Positions 32,279 to 39,798 of a stretch of 64,000 nucleotides of DNA are shown here, in pieces. Position numbers and translations under genes: made by a program. The stretch lies in contig JAWKMN010000003.1 of the NCBI GenBank assembly GCA_041392165.1, forward strand, positions 186,001-250,000, read 5' to 3'. Below the pieces are notes generated by a model. That model had not been told where the DNA came from and did no database searches. It saw nothing but the letters and a program-made list of their open reading frames with translations. The stretch comes from Arenibacter sp041392165. Lineage in GTDB: Bacteria > Bacteroidota > Bacteroidia > Flavobacteriales > Flavobacteriaceae. Positions within the stretch are counted from its first letter, which is position 1. The number at the start of each line of letters is the position of its first letter.

Positions 32279-32408
32279 GTTGGGAAACCGCCACCTCCAA
32301 GCCGACCATGCCGACGCACAGCGCCGATCCGCATTCGGTCGTCTTTCCAGTTACGGTTTCCCAACACCCTCGGAACCGCTCAAAAGTACAAGCGGAAAAA
32401 GCCGCTTG
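32279..32408. other. GC-rich structured region, candidate oriT
   Basis: A 12-bp perfect inverted repeat, GTTGGGAAACCG (32279-32290) and CGGTTTCCCAAC (32354-32365), encloses a GC-rich core whose inner parts (CGACCATGCCGA with TCCGCATTCGGTCG) can also pair imperfectly, making one long stem-loop of 87 nt. A separate 7-bp hairpin CAAGCGG/CCGCTTG lies at 32389-32408. The region sits 270 bp before mobC, where the transfer origin of mobilizable elements usually lies. No nic site is identified. An ORF reading through it is not protein-like. Confidence 0.45.
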
Positions 32409-32681
32409 ACCTTTCCTCTCCCTACACACAAAAAAATGAAACGTTTACCTATTCTTCCATCATTTCTATATAACAAATAAGACCGGATAAATCGGTTATC
32501 TGTACCCATTTGGCCTAGTATGGTTCTATATGATTAACGAGATTAAATAACTGATTATTAGTTTGATATAATTCATTTTGATTGCCTATATTTATCTTCA
32601 AAGAAGATAGCAAGTTATGTTTTAAGCATCTTAAAACGCCTACTTCTTACGAAGTGAAAAACGATAAAATCGATTTAAAAA

Positions 32682-33071
32682 ATGGTTGGAAACAAAGGCG
32701 GCAGAAAACAGTTGGGGGACAGGAAACGGGAGCATGCCATAACGCTTCGGTTCAATGGCAGGGAACTGGAAAAGGTAAAGGCCATCCTGCAGTCCTATAA
32801 TCTCGATTTTCGGAAAAGGGGAACTATTGGCCCTTTCCTAAGAAAGCTTATCCTTAATAGGGAAACCATAAAGAGGCAACGGATACCCGATAGTATTTCG
32901 AACCTCAGTTACCAATTGAACAAGATAGGCACCAACATCAACCAATTGGTCAAGGTGGCCAACTACAAGAACATGCGTAGCCCAAATGCGAACGTAGATG
33001 GGGAGATGCAAAAGGCCAGCGAACTGATGCTTGAACTCATGGAGATCATCAACACCAAAGATCAAGAATGA
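32682..33071 (+). CDS. mobC: MobC-type mobilization/relaxosome accessory protein
   Basis: A 129-residue basic protein. The N-terminal part (GNKGGRKQLGDRKREHAITLRFNGRE) fits a ribbon-helix-helix DNA-binding domain, and the C-terminal LSYQLNKIGTNINQLVKVAN is the hallmark of the MobC family in Bacteroidota mobilizable elements. MobC helps open oriT DNA for the relaxase. The relaxase gene overlaps its stop by 4 bp (ATGA). Confidence 0.92.
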   Translation: MVGNKGGRKQLGDRKREHAITLRFNGRELEKVKAILQSYNLDFRKRGTIGPFLRKLILNRETIKRQRIPDSISNLSYQLNKIGTNINQLVKVANYKNMRSPNANVDGEMQKASELMLELMEIINTKDQE

Positions 33072-35353
33072 TAGCAAGGATTCTATATAGGAAAAGCGTT
33101 CAGGGAGTATTGAACTATGTATTGGGCAAGGCCGAAAGCACCATACTCGGCTTCCAGAACACCTATTCTGATACGGACACCAATACGGAGTTTTTTGGAA
33201 GGGTCCTCTACTATCTCGGCAATCGGCACGATTCCGAAAAACGGTATGTACATGCCACTATCAATCTTCCCCGTGGCGAACAATTGGACGACAAGGACTT
33301 TTTTGAACTTTCCAAAGCTTACATGGAACATATGGGCTATGGGGAACAGCCCTTTATTGTAGTACGCCACCGTGATACGAAGCACGAACATGTCCATATC
33401 GTTTCGACCACCATTAAAGAGGATTGTCTGCAGATAAACCTTTCCAACGATTTCAGAAGGAACGTGGCCACCCAGAAATACTTGGAAAAGCAGTTCGGGC
33501 TTTCCTCGTCGCCCGATACGAAACAGACCAAGGAACTCCCGAAATACGAAATGCCCCAATTCAAGAACGAGGACATCAACGGGGTCAGGTTCTATTTGCA
33601 GGACATTGTAAACAACACTTTGCAAAAGTACAAGGTGAGGAGTTTTAAAGAGCTGTCAGAATTATTGAGGCCACACCATATCCAATTAAAGACGGTGGAT
33701 CACAATGGTAGGATAGGCGTATCGTTCGGCATCGAAGTAAAGGATGGCTACAGGTCGAGATTTATCAACGGTTATACCGTCCACCCACAATTGAGCGGTC
33801 CAAAACTGCAAAAGGTCTTTGAGCTCAACCAAAAATCCAAGTTATTGCCCATGGTCAAAAAACGGCTGGAAAAACAACTGCGTACCACTTTTGGACTTTT
33901 CAGGACCATCGGCCCCGAACACCTTCCCGATATACTGAGATGCCATCAAAAATTGGATTGTAGGCTAAACTATGACGGACAGGGAAAAGCAGTGGATTTC
34001 TCGATATATGACAAATCGGGATATGTCCTCAATAGCAAAGAAATGGAGAAGGATATAGGAATCCTAGAAAACCCGGCACTGTTCGAATGTGAATATACCC
34101 AGATGTATGCGGAAAGCGTTCAGCTGCAATTGGAGCTCCAGCGGTGCATCAAGGAAGCCTATCGTAGCAGCTATCAGGATTCATGGAACAGGACCCTTTT
34201 TTCTGAACATATCATTAGGATTCCCATAAAGTCTATAGTTACGGAAATGGCCAAATCGGAACGCTTTAGGTTTCTTAGGAAGTATCTGCATACCGACAAC
34301 CGAAACCTGGGCGATCTGATACAATTGCAGTTCGATATTGTAAAGGACAAGCTTTATAATATGGAATCGATAAGGGAAGAACGGGAATTGCAGGCAAAGG
34401 CCGGACTTATAAAACAGGTAATTGACAAACAGCTTTTTGATCCGCCAGGGCAAAGGGAATTCCTTTTTGAGCTTTTGAAAAGTCTCGGGACCAAATATGA
34501 TAGGGGAATCCTCACCTATGCGAATTCTTATCAGTACGGAGTCAAGCTAGATTTAGGGCATGAACCGATACCGAACCAAAACGAATTTTATGCCTCCCCG
34601 GGCTTTATGAAGGAGAACCAAAAAGTATTGGACGGACTTATGAACGACAGAACAGCCAAAGAAATTGGACTTAGGCCGACCTCGATGTTCCTACCATTGA
34701 TGTTCCCCAACCTCTATCAAACTATGAGCCAGTCATATAGGCAAATGTTTGACCGGTTGAGCCTGAAGGCCTTTCATAAATATGCAGAGCGTATGCAGGT
34801 ATCCTTCGAGAAATCTCCGAACGACTATATCACGTTTTTTAATGAAAAAGGCTTTTATTTTGAGAAAAGGGAAGGGAGACTATGCATCGGTTCGATATAT
34901 TCCAAGTATCCGGTCGATGTTCTGCTTTCACTAAAAGCACAGGCCTATCTGGAATCATCAAACGATCTGAACAAGACCTTGGAGAACCAAGCGAAAATCT
35001 TGGAGGATATCGCAACTAACGAGCAGGATAACCTAAAAAACCTCTGGTCGACATACTTGATAGAACGGGGACAATATAAGAAGGCATCCTATCTTTTTGT
35101 ATTGGATGGGGCCAGGCCAAACCTCCCCATTGAGATATTGGAACACCATATGGAAAACGGGTTAAGGGAAGCACTGCACACCGTTGCCAAAATACAGATT
35201 GACAGGAAGCAGGCAAATCTTCTGAGAATAGGTGTCTATGCGTTGGGCAATCTGTTGGGAAGTGATAATCCCAAACCGGAAGAAGCCTTCAACGGCTTTA
35301 AGGATGAATTGACAGACTATTCCAAGTATAAGGGCAAAGGTCTTTCTATGTAG
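33068..35353 (+). CDS. Relaxase/mobilization nuclease
   Basis: A 761-residue protein whose N-terminal ~250 residues are a relaxase domain: VHATINLPRGE, then the three-His motif HRDTKHEHVHIVS (His106, 108, 110) that binds the metal, and an N-terminal Tyr (Tyr7 in ARILYRKS, or Tyr17) as candidate nicking residue. It would nick oriT, stay bound to the 5' end and lead the strand into a recipient through another element's conjugation machinery. The long C-terminal part (~500 residues) is helical, without helicase motifs. It is coupled to mobC by a 4-bp overlap. No transfer-pore genes follow. Confidence 0.92.
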   Translation: MIARILYRKSVQGVLNYVLGKAESTILGFQNTYSDTDTNTEFFGRVLYYLGNRHDSEKRYVHATINLPRGEQLDDKDFFELSKAYMEHMGYGEQPFIVVRHRDTKHEHVHIVSTTIKEDCLQINLSNDFRRNVATQKYLEKQFGLSSSPDTKQTKELPKYEMPQFKNEDINGVRFYLQDIVNNTLQKYKVRSFKELSELLRPHHIQLKTVDHNGRIGVSFGIEVKDGYRSRFINGYTVHPQLSGPKLQKVFELNQKSKLLPMVKKRLEKQLRTTFGLFRTIGPEHLPDILRCHQKLDCRLNYDGQGKAVDFSIYDKSGYVLNSKEMEKDIGILENPALFECEYTQMYAESVQLQLELQRCIKEAYRSSYQDSWNRTLFSEHIIRIPIKSIVTEMAKSERFRFLRKYLHTDNRNLGDLIQLQFDIVKDKLYNMESIREERELQAKAGLIKQVIDKQLFDPPGQREFLFELLKSLGTKYDRGILTYANSYQYGVKLDLGHEPIPNQNEFYASPGFMKENQKVLDGLMNDRTAKEIGLRPTSMFLPLMFPNLYQTMSQSYRQMFDRLSLKAFHKYAERMQVSFEKSPNDYITFFNEKGFYFEKREGRLCIGSIYSKYPVDVLLSLKAQAYLESSNDLNKTLENQAKILEDIATNEQDNLKNLWSTYLIERGQYKKASYLFVLDGARPNLPIEILEHHMENGLREALHTVAKIQIDRKQANLLRIGVYALGNLLGSDNPKPEEAFNGFKDELTDYSKYKGKGLSM

Positions 35354-35623
35354 GCTTTGGGCAATGGGTACAATACGAAATTTAGCATCTTAGCTCGTGC
35401 TTTTTTGTGGATAGGAGGAACAAAACATAAGTTACTAAAGATTGGGAATGTTGAGCACATCATAATCTCATATACCACCATGGGAATTTGGAGGAAAAAT
35501 AGAAAACCAAAAATTGTTTTATACTTAGACGGATAATCGTGACATCAATCGCGGCATTTTTATGGAAAACCCTTTATAATAGGGATTTAATCTCGACATA
35601 AATCCTATAAAAATAGTGGCTTT

Positions 35624-35755
35624 CTAAAGCTTATAACTGCTAGTGTCGATGATATATTCAGTACCCCTCTCTTTACCATCTTTATTAAATATGGAGAGCT
35701 TCATAAGTTCATCAACCTCTCGTGAGACCGTTCTATCGGGAATAGTAAGTCGCAT
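35624..35755 (-). CDS. Small winged-helix-like fragment downstream of the integrase
   Basis: A 43-codon frame (MRLTIPDRTVSREVDELMKL ...) starts 5 bp after the integrase stop. The sequence resembles the recognition helix and wing of a C-terminal HTH (IPDRTVSREVDELMKLSIF, then KDGKERGTEYII) as found at the end of Fic-type or RecG-like regulators. It could be the tail of a decayed gene or a short DNA-binding protein co-transcribed with the integrase. Confidence 0.4.
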   Translation of the reverse strand: MRLTIPDRTVSREVDELMKLSIFNKDGKERGTEYIIDTSSYKL

Positions 35756-35760
35756 ATCTT

Positions 35761-37077
35761 CTACGATTCCGTGATTTTAGCATTAATCTCATCTAGTATT
35801 TTTTCAGTGACGCTTTTGCCGTAGTGTTTTTCAGTTACCTGAACACTCGAATGGCCAAGTCCTGATGATATCTTTCGGATATCGATACCCATGTCAAGAC
35901 CTATATTGGTCCAGGTATCTCGAAGTGTGTAGGTGGTTATCTTTTTCGAAATACCAGCTAAAGCTGCAATTTTATTGGCATACTTATTAAAGATTTTGAC
36001 TTTGCCATTATTGACCTTATGTAGACGTTCTGGCGTGGTATTGGGTGGAATAATTGGAAAGAGGTAATCTTCATCTTTTTGATCCTTGAGGTAATGGCGG
36101 ATAATATTTAAGGACTCTTCATTTTGAAGAACACTAAAATAATCTCCTTCATAATGAGTTTTTTTGCGAAAATATTTGATACGATTATCCTCAAACTGAA
36201 ACCACTTTAGGATTGCAACATCAAAGAAGTTCATGCCCATATTATTGAACATAAAAAGAAGATAATTCCTATTATGCCAAATCGGAGTATCTGGTTCTAA
36301 TTCCAATTTTCTGATTTTATGAATATCTGACAATTCAATAGGTGCTGGAGCGTTTTCATGGCTCTGCTTTTTAAAATTGGAGAGTGGCCTATGATCTTTT
36401 AAGTCCTCAAATGCTTTTCCCGCATCGTTCATAATCGCTTGAAGACTTCTTAGGTGCATGGCAGGCGTATTTTTGGATTTATACCTGTTGCTCATATAGG
36501 CTTTGAAGTCCTTTAAAAATGAGTAGTCTATAGACTTGATTTCCATATCCAAATCTTTGAAGTTCTCTAGAGGAAACAATCCATTTTCCTTAACCTCATA
36601 CAATGTTTTAATCAACATGGTATCATCCTGACCTTTAAGTTTTTTTCGAAATTTGATTAAGGCCTTCAATGCGTCCTCGTAAGAGCTTGCCGTTGAAAAT
36701 CGCTGTTCCATACGAAGTCGGTGGAGATACACTCCCCCATAATTAAGGATTGTACGAGAGGGAGATTTTTTAAAAAAGCATTGCTCTATTTCTGATTTTA
36801 ACCTATCCATATCCCACCTCCTTATTTCTCCCTCGTGCTCATCGATCCATAAATCCACATCGGAAAAAGTTTTTTGGGTCCGTTTAGTATGGCGCACAGA
36901 GTTCAATATACCTGTGATTTTCCCTGTCCTAAAATCGTATTGGTTTTCCTTTAGGTGTAAATTGAATGGAATGTAGCGTGTTTTTCGGTTATGATTAATA
37001 CACAAAACCAACATGAATTTATTATCTTTAGTGGTGTTAGATGCCCGTTTATCGAAGGTTATCTTAATTGTGGCCAT
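35761..37077 (-). CDS. Tyrosine recombinase/integrase of the element
   Basis: A 438-residue integrase: N-terminal arm-binding-like region with the ITFDKRAS opening, a central SAM-like core-binding domain, and a catalytic domain from about 260. Visible catalytic residues are Arg in YTLRDTW, His in GLGHSS and the nucleophile Tyr in EKHYGKS. At the position of the first catalytic Arg, relatives read RGMNF while this protein reads MGMNF. IntDOT of Bacteroides also lacks this Arg. The gene lies 144 bp inside the right att repeat and reads inward, the typical location. Arm-like 11-bp repeats lie just upstream of its start. Confidence 0.92.
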   Translation of the reverse strand: MATIKITFDKRASNTTKDNKFMLVLCINHNRKTRYIPFNLHLKENQYDFRTGKITGILNSVRHTKRTQKTFSDVDLWIDEHEGEIRRWDMDRLKSEIEQCFFKKSPSRTILNYGGVYLHRLRMEQRFSTASSYEDALKALIKFRKKLKGQDDTMLIKTLYEVKENGLFPLENFKDLDMEIKSIDYSFLKDFKAYMSNRYKSKNTPAMHLRSLQAIMNDAGKAFEDLKDHRPLSNFKKQSHENAPAPIELSDIHKIRKLELEPDTPIWHNRNYLLFMFNNMGMNFFDVAILKWFQFEDNRIKYFRKKTHYEGDYFSVLQNEESLNIIRHYLKDQKDEDYLFPIIPPNTTPERLHKVNNGKVKIFNKYANKIAALAGISKKITTYTLRDTWTNIGLDMGIDIRKISSGLGHSSVQVTEKHYGKSVTEKILDEINAKITES

Positions 37078-37092
37078 GAGGAAGAAGAATTT

Positions 37093-37124
37093 ATTTTCAG
37101 CGTGCTTTCAGCGTGCTTTTTTTG
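37093..37124. repeat. Right copy of the 32-bp element-end repeat
   Basis: Identical over 32 bp to 9733-9764 and in the same orientation, with two tandem CAGCGTGCTTT units. It lies between the integrase start and the right att repeat, so it may serve both as an integrase arm site and in control of the integrase promoter. Confidence 0.75.
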
Positions 37125-37220
37125 GTTTCATATGGTTTAATCTGAAACTAAAGATACGTAAAACACCTGTAAAATAGGCATTTAGGCATATATAAAATCA
37201 TATGAAACTATAAATGAACC

Positions 37221-37267
37221 GACTGTTAATCAGAGGGTCCTTGGTTCGAGCCCAAGAGGGGGAGCTT
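37221..37267 (+). repeat. Right attachment repeat (attR), partial tRNA-Asn copy
   Basis: Identical to 9645-9691. It reproduces the tRNA-Asn anticodon arm, T arm and acceptor 3' strand, but no 5' half, so it is not a functional tRNA. It marks the right end of the element. Confidence 0.92.
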
Positions 37268-37276
37268 AATGAGAAT

Positions 37277-37302
37277 AGGCCTTACGAGAAATCGTGAGGC
37301 CT
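37277..37302 (+). terminator. Original chromosomal terminator of tRNA-Asn
   Basis: An 11-bp stem AGGCCTTACGA with TCGTGAGGCCT (one G-U pair) and a GAAA loop, followed by TTTTT, 10 bp after the partial tRNA copy. Its position mirrors the element's own terminator at 9699-9726. Confidence 0.8.
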
Positions 37303-37318
37303 TTTTCTTTTTGTGGGG

Positions 37319-37336
37319 ACAACATAGGTACAACAT
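37319..37336. repeat. ACAACAT repeated with 11-bp spacing right of the element
   Basis: ACAACAT occurs at 37319-37325 and 37330-37336, 11 bp apart and 17 bp after the terminator. This copies the layout at the left end of the element (terminator, then two 11-bp units), with a different sequence. It may be the arm site of another, older element that used the same tRNA. Confidence 0.4.
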
Positions 37337-37485
37337 TTTTTTATTTATGCATATTTTCTTCGTTGTATAACTCCTTTTGCGCCCTTCCTGTTTAAATAGT
37401 AGACCCATAAAGTTCAATGAATGAAACTACTCAAAGAAACCGCGTTTGGGACACTCTGGGATAAACTAAAACGAGGCAATTTTTC

Positions 37486-38700
37486 TTAAATTGGCGTAAG
37501 CTGTTTGATTACAGAATCCTTTTGCTTTTTGGTATAATCTTCACGTTTAGTAGTATTCCATCCCTGAAACATATCAAAATCCAAAGTGTTAATCGGTAGC
37601 GTATTCAGAGTAATCAAATTCTCGTTATTATACCAACTACTTGTTGTATGACTATTGCCTCCTTTGTAACCTAATCCATGGCCAAAAAATGCCTTTAGAA
37701 AGTCATTTGCTGCATCGATTTCGTAATATTCTTGGGGTCCAAACTCAAAGCTAATTGTGTTTTTTTCAGTTGCTCCGTCATAATTAAATGCTCGACATGG
37801 CAAATTATTGAAGAAACCACCATCGACCCACAAACCTTGGAGCTCCATTTTGGACATTTTCCATGATTTGTTCCAAATGCGATCAACATCCGACTCCAAT
37901 ATCGCCATTGGCTTAAAGAAAAAAGGGAATGACATCGAAATTCTTATAGCATCAGCAACAGGAAATGAGGGTGTAGTGTCAACAGAAAAAACGTGATTTT
38001 TGGCTGTAATAAAATTACTTCCGGTAATAGCTAACTTTGTCTTGAACACATCATAATGTTGCTCAAATGTGACATTAGCCAATGATGAGCTTTTCTGTTT
38101 TAAAGCGATTTTTTTTCGAATCATTCTATCAAAATAATTTCTGGCTAGTGCACCACTATAAAACCCCATGTCAGTCCTAAAAACTTCGACATGTGGTGAA
38201 ACTCTGGAGACTTGTTTTTTAGTATCTCCTCCGAAAAAAAGATTAAATAAAGGAGTCCAAACAGCGAACCTAGCACCTTGCAAACTAAATCTGTTAATTA
38301 AAAAAGCACCAGCATCTTTTTTAACCCATGATGGATTCAGATTATATTTTAGTTCTTTATTTTTATACTTCTTTCCGTTTACACCAGGTATTTCATCCTT
38401 CTTAATTGTTTTGGGATTTAACAGAATATCATCAATAAAAGCCTTAGATGAGGTTTCTTTTTCAATTTCATCAAGTGAATACCCGCATGAAATTAGCATT
38501 GCGGTAATTGCGCCCACTGAACTTCCTGAAATTCCTTCTAGATTGGAGAAAGTAAAGGAAATCATCCCTTTTGAATTTAGCTCTTCCAAAGCCTTAAATG
38601 CGCCAATGTAGGCAACTCCTTTTGCACCTCCTCCAGCAAGTGCCAGATACTTAATGGATTTTTTCTTGTCGGGAATTAAGTTCGGCGATCCTACAGACAT
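37486..38700 (-). CDS. Patatin-like phospholipase
   Basis: A 404-residue protein with the patatin oxyanion motif GGGAKG (about residues 23-28), the nucleophile elbow GISGSSVGA (Ser in GxSxG) and the catalytic Asp in WVDGGFFNN. No signal peptide or barrel domain is present, so it is a cytosolic lipase, unlike outer-membrane patatins. Patatins serve as membrane-degrading effectors in some anti-phage systems (for example CapV in CBASS), but no cyclase is encoded here. Its start is 1 bp after the stop of the Mur-ligase-like gene, so it is the last gene of a three-gene operon. Confidence 0.88.
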   Translation of the reverse strand: MSVGSPNLIPDKKKSIKYLALAGGGAKGVAYIGAFKALEELNSKGMISFTFSNLEGISGSSVGAITAMLISCGYSLDEIEKETSSKAFIDDILLNPKTIKKDEIPGVNGKKYKNKELKYNLNPSWVKKDAGAFLINRFSLQGARFAVWTPLFNLFFGGDTKKQVSRVSPHVEVFRTDMGFYSGALARNYFDRMIRKKIALKQKSSSLANVTFEQHYDVFKTKLAITGSNFITAKNHVFSVDTTPSFPVADAIRISMSFPFFFKPMAILESDVDRIWNKSWKMSKMELQGLWVDGGFFNNLPCRAFNYDGATEKNTISFEFGPQEYYEIDAANDFLKAFFGHGLGYKGGNSHTTSSWYNNENLITLNTLPINTLDFDMFQGWNTTKREDYTKKQKDSVIKQLTPI

Positions 38701-38701
38701 A

Positions 38702-39793
38702 TTATGTGGAAATTAAGTTTTCTTCATGGCCCATTCCAGCCAAAAGAATACATTGGTTAGGATATCTAATATTCCGGGCAAATTCTATAGCATTTGTCCG
38801 GTTAGGAATTTCAATGGCATTGTTTTTACATCCTAATAGAATATCTTGTCTTATCAACTTTGGGTCTTCCTTTCTGGGATTATCATCGGTTATAATAACC
38901 TTATTGGAAAGTAATGAGGCAATCTTGCCCATTCGAGATCGTTTGAATTGATCTCTGTTCCCACCACAGCCTAATACAACAATAGGTTTATTGGAATAAA
39001 TAATATTTAACTCTCGAAGTATAACTTCCAACGCCTCGGCATTATGCGCATAGTCAACACATATATTTTGATTTACAGGGCCATTTAATATTTCGCCTCG
39101 GCCCGGTGGGATACTGAACTTGAAATCATTCAAAAATTTAATAGGTGAGCTTCGTAAAAGTTCATAAAAAAGATAGAGTGCAAGTGAGAAATTGTCTAAT
39201 AAAAATTTAAAAGGGGAGGGGATACTGACCCTGATTGAATCAAAATTTTCAAACCGGAAAGTTGCATCGATCGAATATCTCTTTCGGGTCCATGACAAAC
39301 AATTAAAATTCTTTTTTGTGTCGGACAAACATAATCTGAAACCAATTTCAGAACTAGCTTTTAGCAGTGGAGAAATAAGGGCCGAATGTGAAGAAGCTAG
39401 AACAATACCATGTCTTGACATACATTTTGAAAATAAGATCATCTTAGAATTTAGGTACTCAGTTTGTGTTTTGTGTACATCCAAATGATCACTTCCAATA
39501 GATGTCACAATTGCAGCATCAAATATGATATTTTGATATATTCTCTGACTCAGAGCAAAACTAGTTACCTCTACAATAAGAAAATCGAGATTTCGGGCTG
39601 CCATTTTCTGAAGGAAAATCAAAAATCCTTTCCTGCCTTTGTCCAATGGATAATTTAGCAATTCAAATTCTTCATTGGAAAAACCTATCGAATGATATGA
39701 AACAACCTTAAATCCTTCCTTCAACAATAGTTGATGCAGCATCCATATGGTTGATGTTTTACCATTTGTCCCTGTAACAGCAATAATCTTCAT
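38702..39793 (-). CDS. MurE-like Mur ligase without the N-terminal UDP-sugar domain
   Basis: 363 residues, starting at MKIIAVTGTNGKTST (ATG at 39793; a TTG 9 bp upstream would lie across the previous stop). The ATPase domain opens at once with GTNGKTS, and the C-terminal Mur domain has VDYAHNAEALE, LGCGGNRDQFKR and TDDNPRKEDP, all close to MurE. The ~90-residue N-terminal domain that binds UDP-MurNAc-dipeptide in MurE is missing, so the substrate cannot be the usual precursor. It should form an amide bond between a carboxylate and an amine using ATP. It is flanked in an operon by a large orphan protein and a patatin. Confidence 0.82.
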   Translation of the reverse strand: MKIIAVTGTNGKTSTIWMLHQLLLKEGFKVVSYHSIGFSNEEFELLNYPLDKGRKGFLIFLQKMAARNLDFLIVEVTSFALSQRIYQNIIFDAAIVTSIGSDHLDVHKTQTEYLNSKMILFSKCMSRHGIVLASSHSALISPLLKASSEIGFRLCLSDTKKNFNCLSWTRKRYSIDATFRFENFDSIRVSIPSPFKFLLDNFSLALYLFYELLRSSPIKFLNDFKFSIPPGRGEILNGPVNQNICVDYAHNAEALEVILRELNIIYSNKPIVVLGCGGNRDQFKRSRMGKIASLLSNKVIITDDNPRKEDPKLIRQDILLGCKNNAIEIPNRTNAIEFARNIRYPNQCILLAGMGHEENLIST

Positions 39794-39798
39794 GAATT

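Larger units (their letters stand above)
9645..37267. mobile_element. Mobilizable integrative element inserted in tRNA-Asn
   Basis: The boundaries are a perfect 47-bp direct repeat (9645-9691 and 37221-37267), covering the tRNA-Asn anticodon arm to the 3' end plus 3 bp. A tyrosine integrase ends the element next to the right repeat, and MobC plus a relaxase are encoded inside. No conjugation (mating-pair formation, tra) genes are present, so the element would need a helper: an integrative mobilizable element rather than a full ICE. The cargo is a toxin-antitoxin pair, orphan genes, a ubiquitin-like conjugation operon, a sigma-like/peptidase operon, a serine recombinase, surface adhesins, a hybrid kinase and a thioredoxin. 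The intact tRNA is kept at the left end, as usual for 3'-end integration. Excision would leave one tRNA copy. Confidence 0.88.

Noticed and set aside
32202..32480. 92-codon frame before mobC.
   Set aside because: It reads through the GC-rich inverted repeat and has no protein-like pattern. The DNA structure is the better explanation.
33083..33625. 180-codon minus-strand frame inside the relaxase gene.
   Set aside because: It is antisense to the conserved relaxase domain containing the three-His motif.
37221..37267. Second tRNA-Asn gene.
   Set aside because: Only the anticodon arm to 3' end is present. The 5' half with acceptor and D arm is missing, so it is the attR copy.
9645..37267. Full conjugative element (ICE).
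   Set aside because: No tra/mating-pore genes or coupling-protein ATPase are present; only mobC, relaxase and integrase are found.
37486..38700. CBASS system with a CapV-type patatin.
   Set aside because: No CD-NTase-type nucleotidyltransferase is encoded nearby, so the cyclic-nucleotide signalling part is missing.
38702..39793. Housekeeping murE.
   Set aside because: It lacks the UDP-MurNAc-binding domain, lies outside any cell-wall gene cluster and is in an operon with a patatin.
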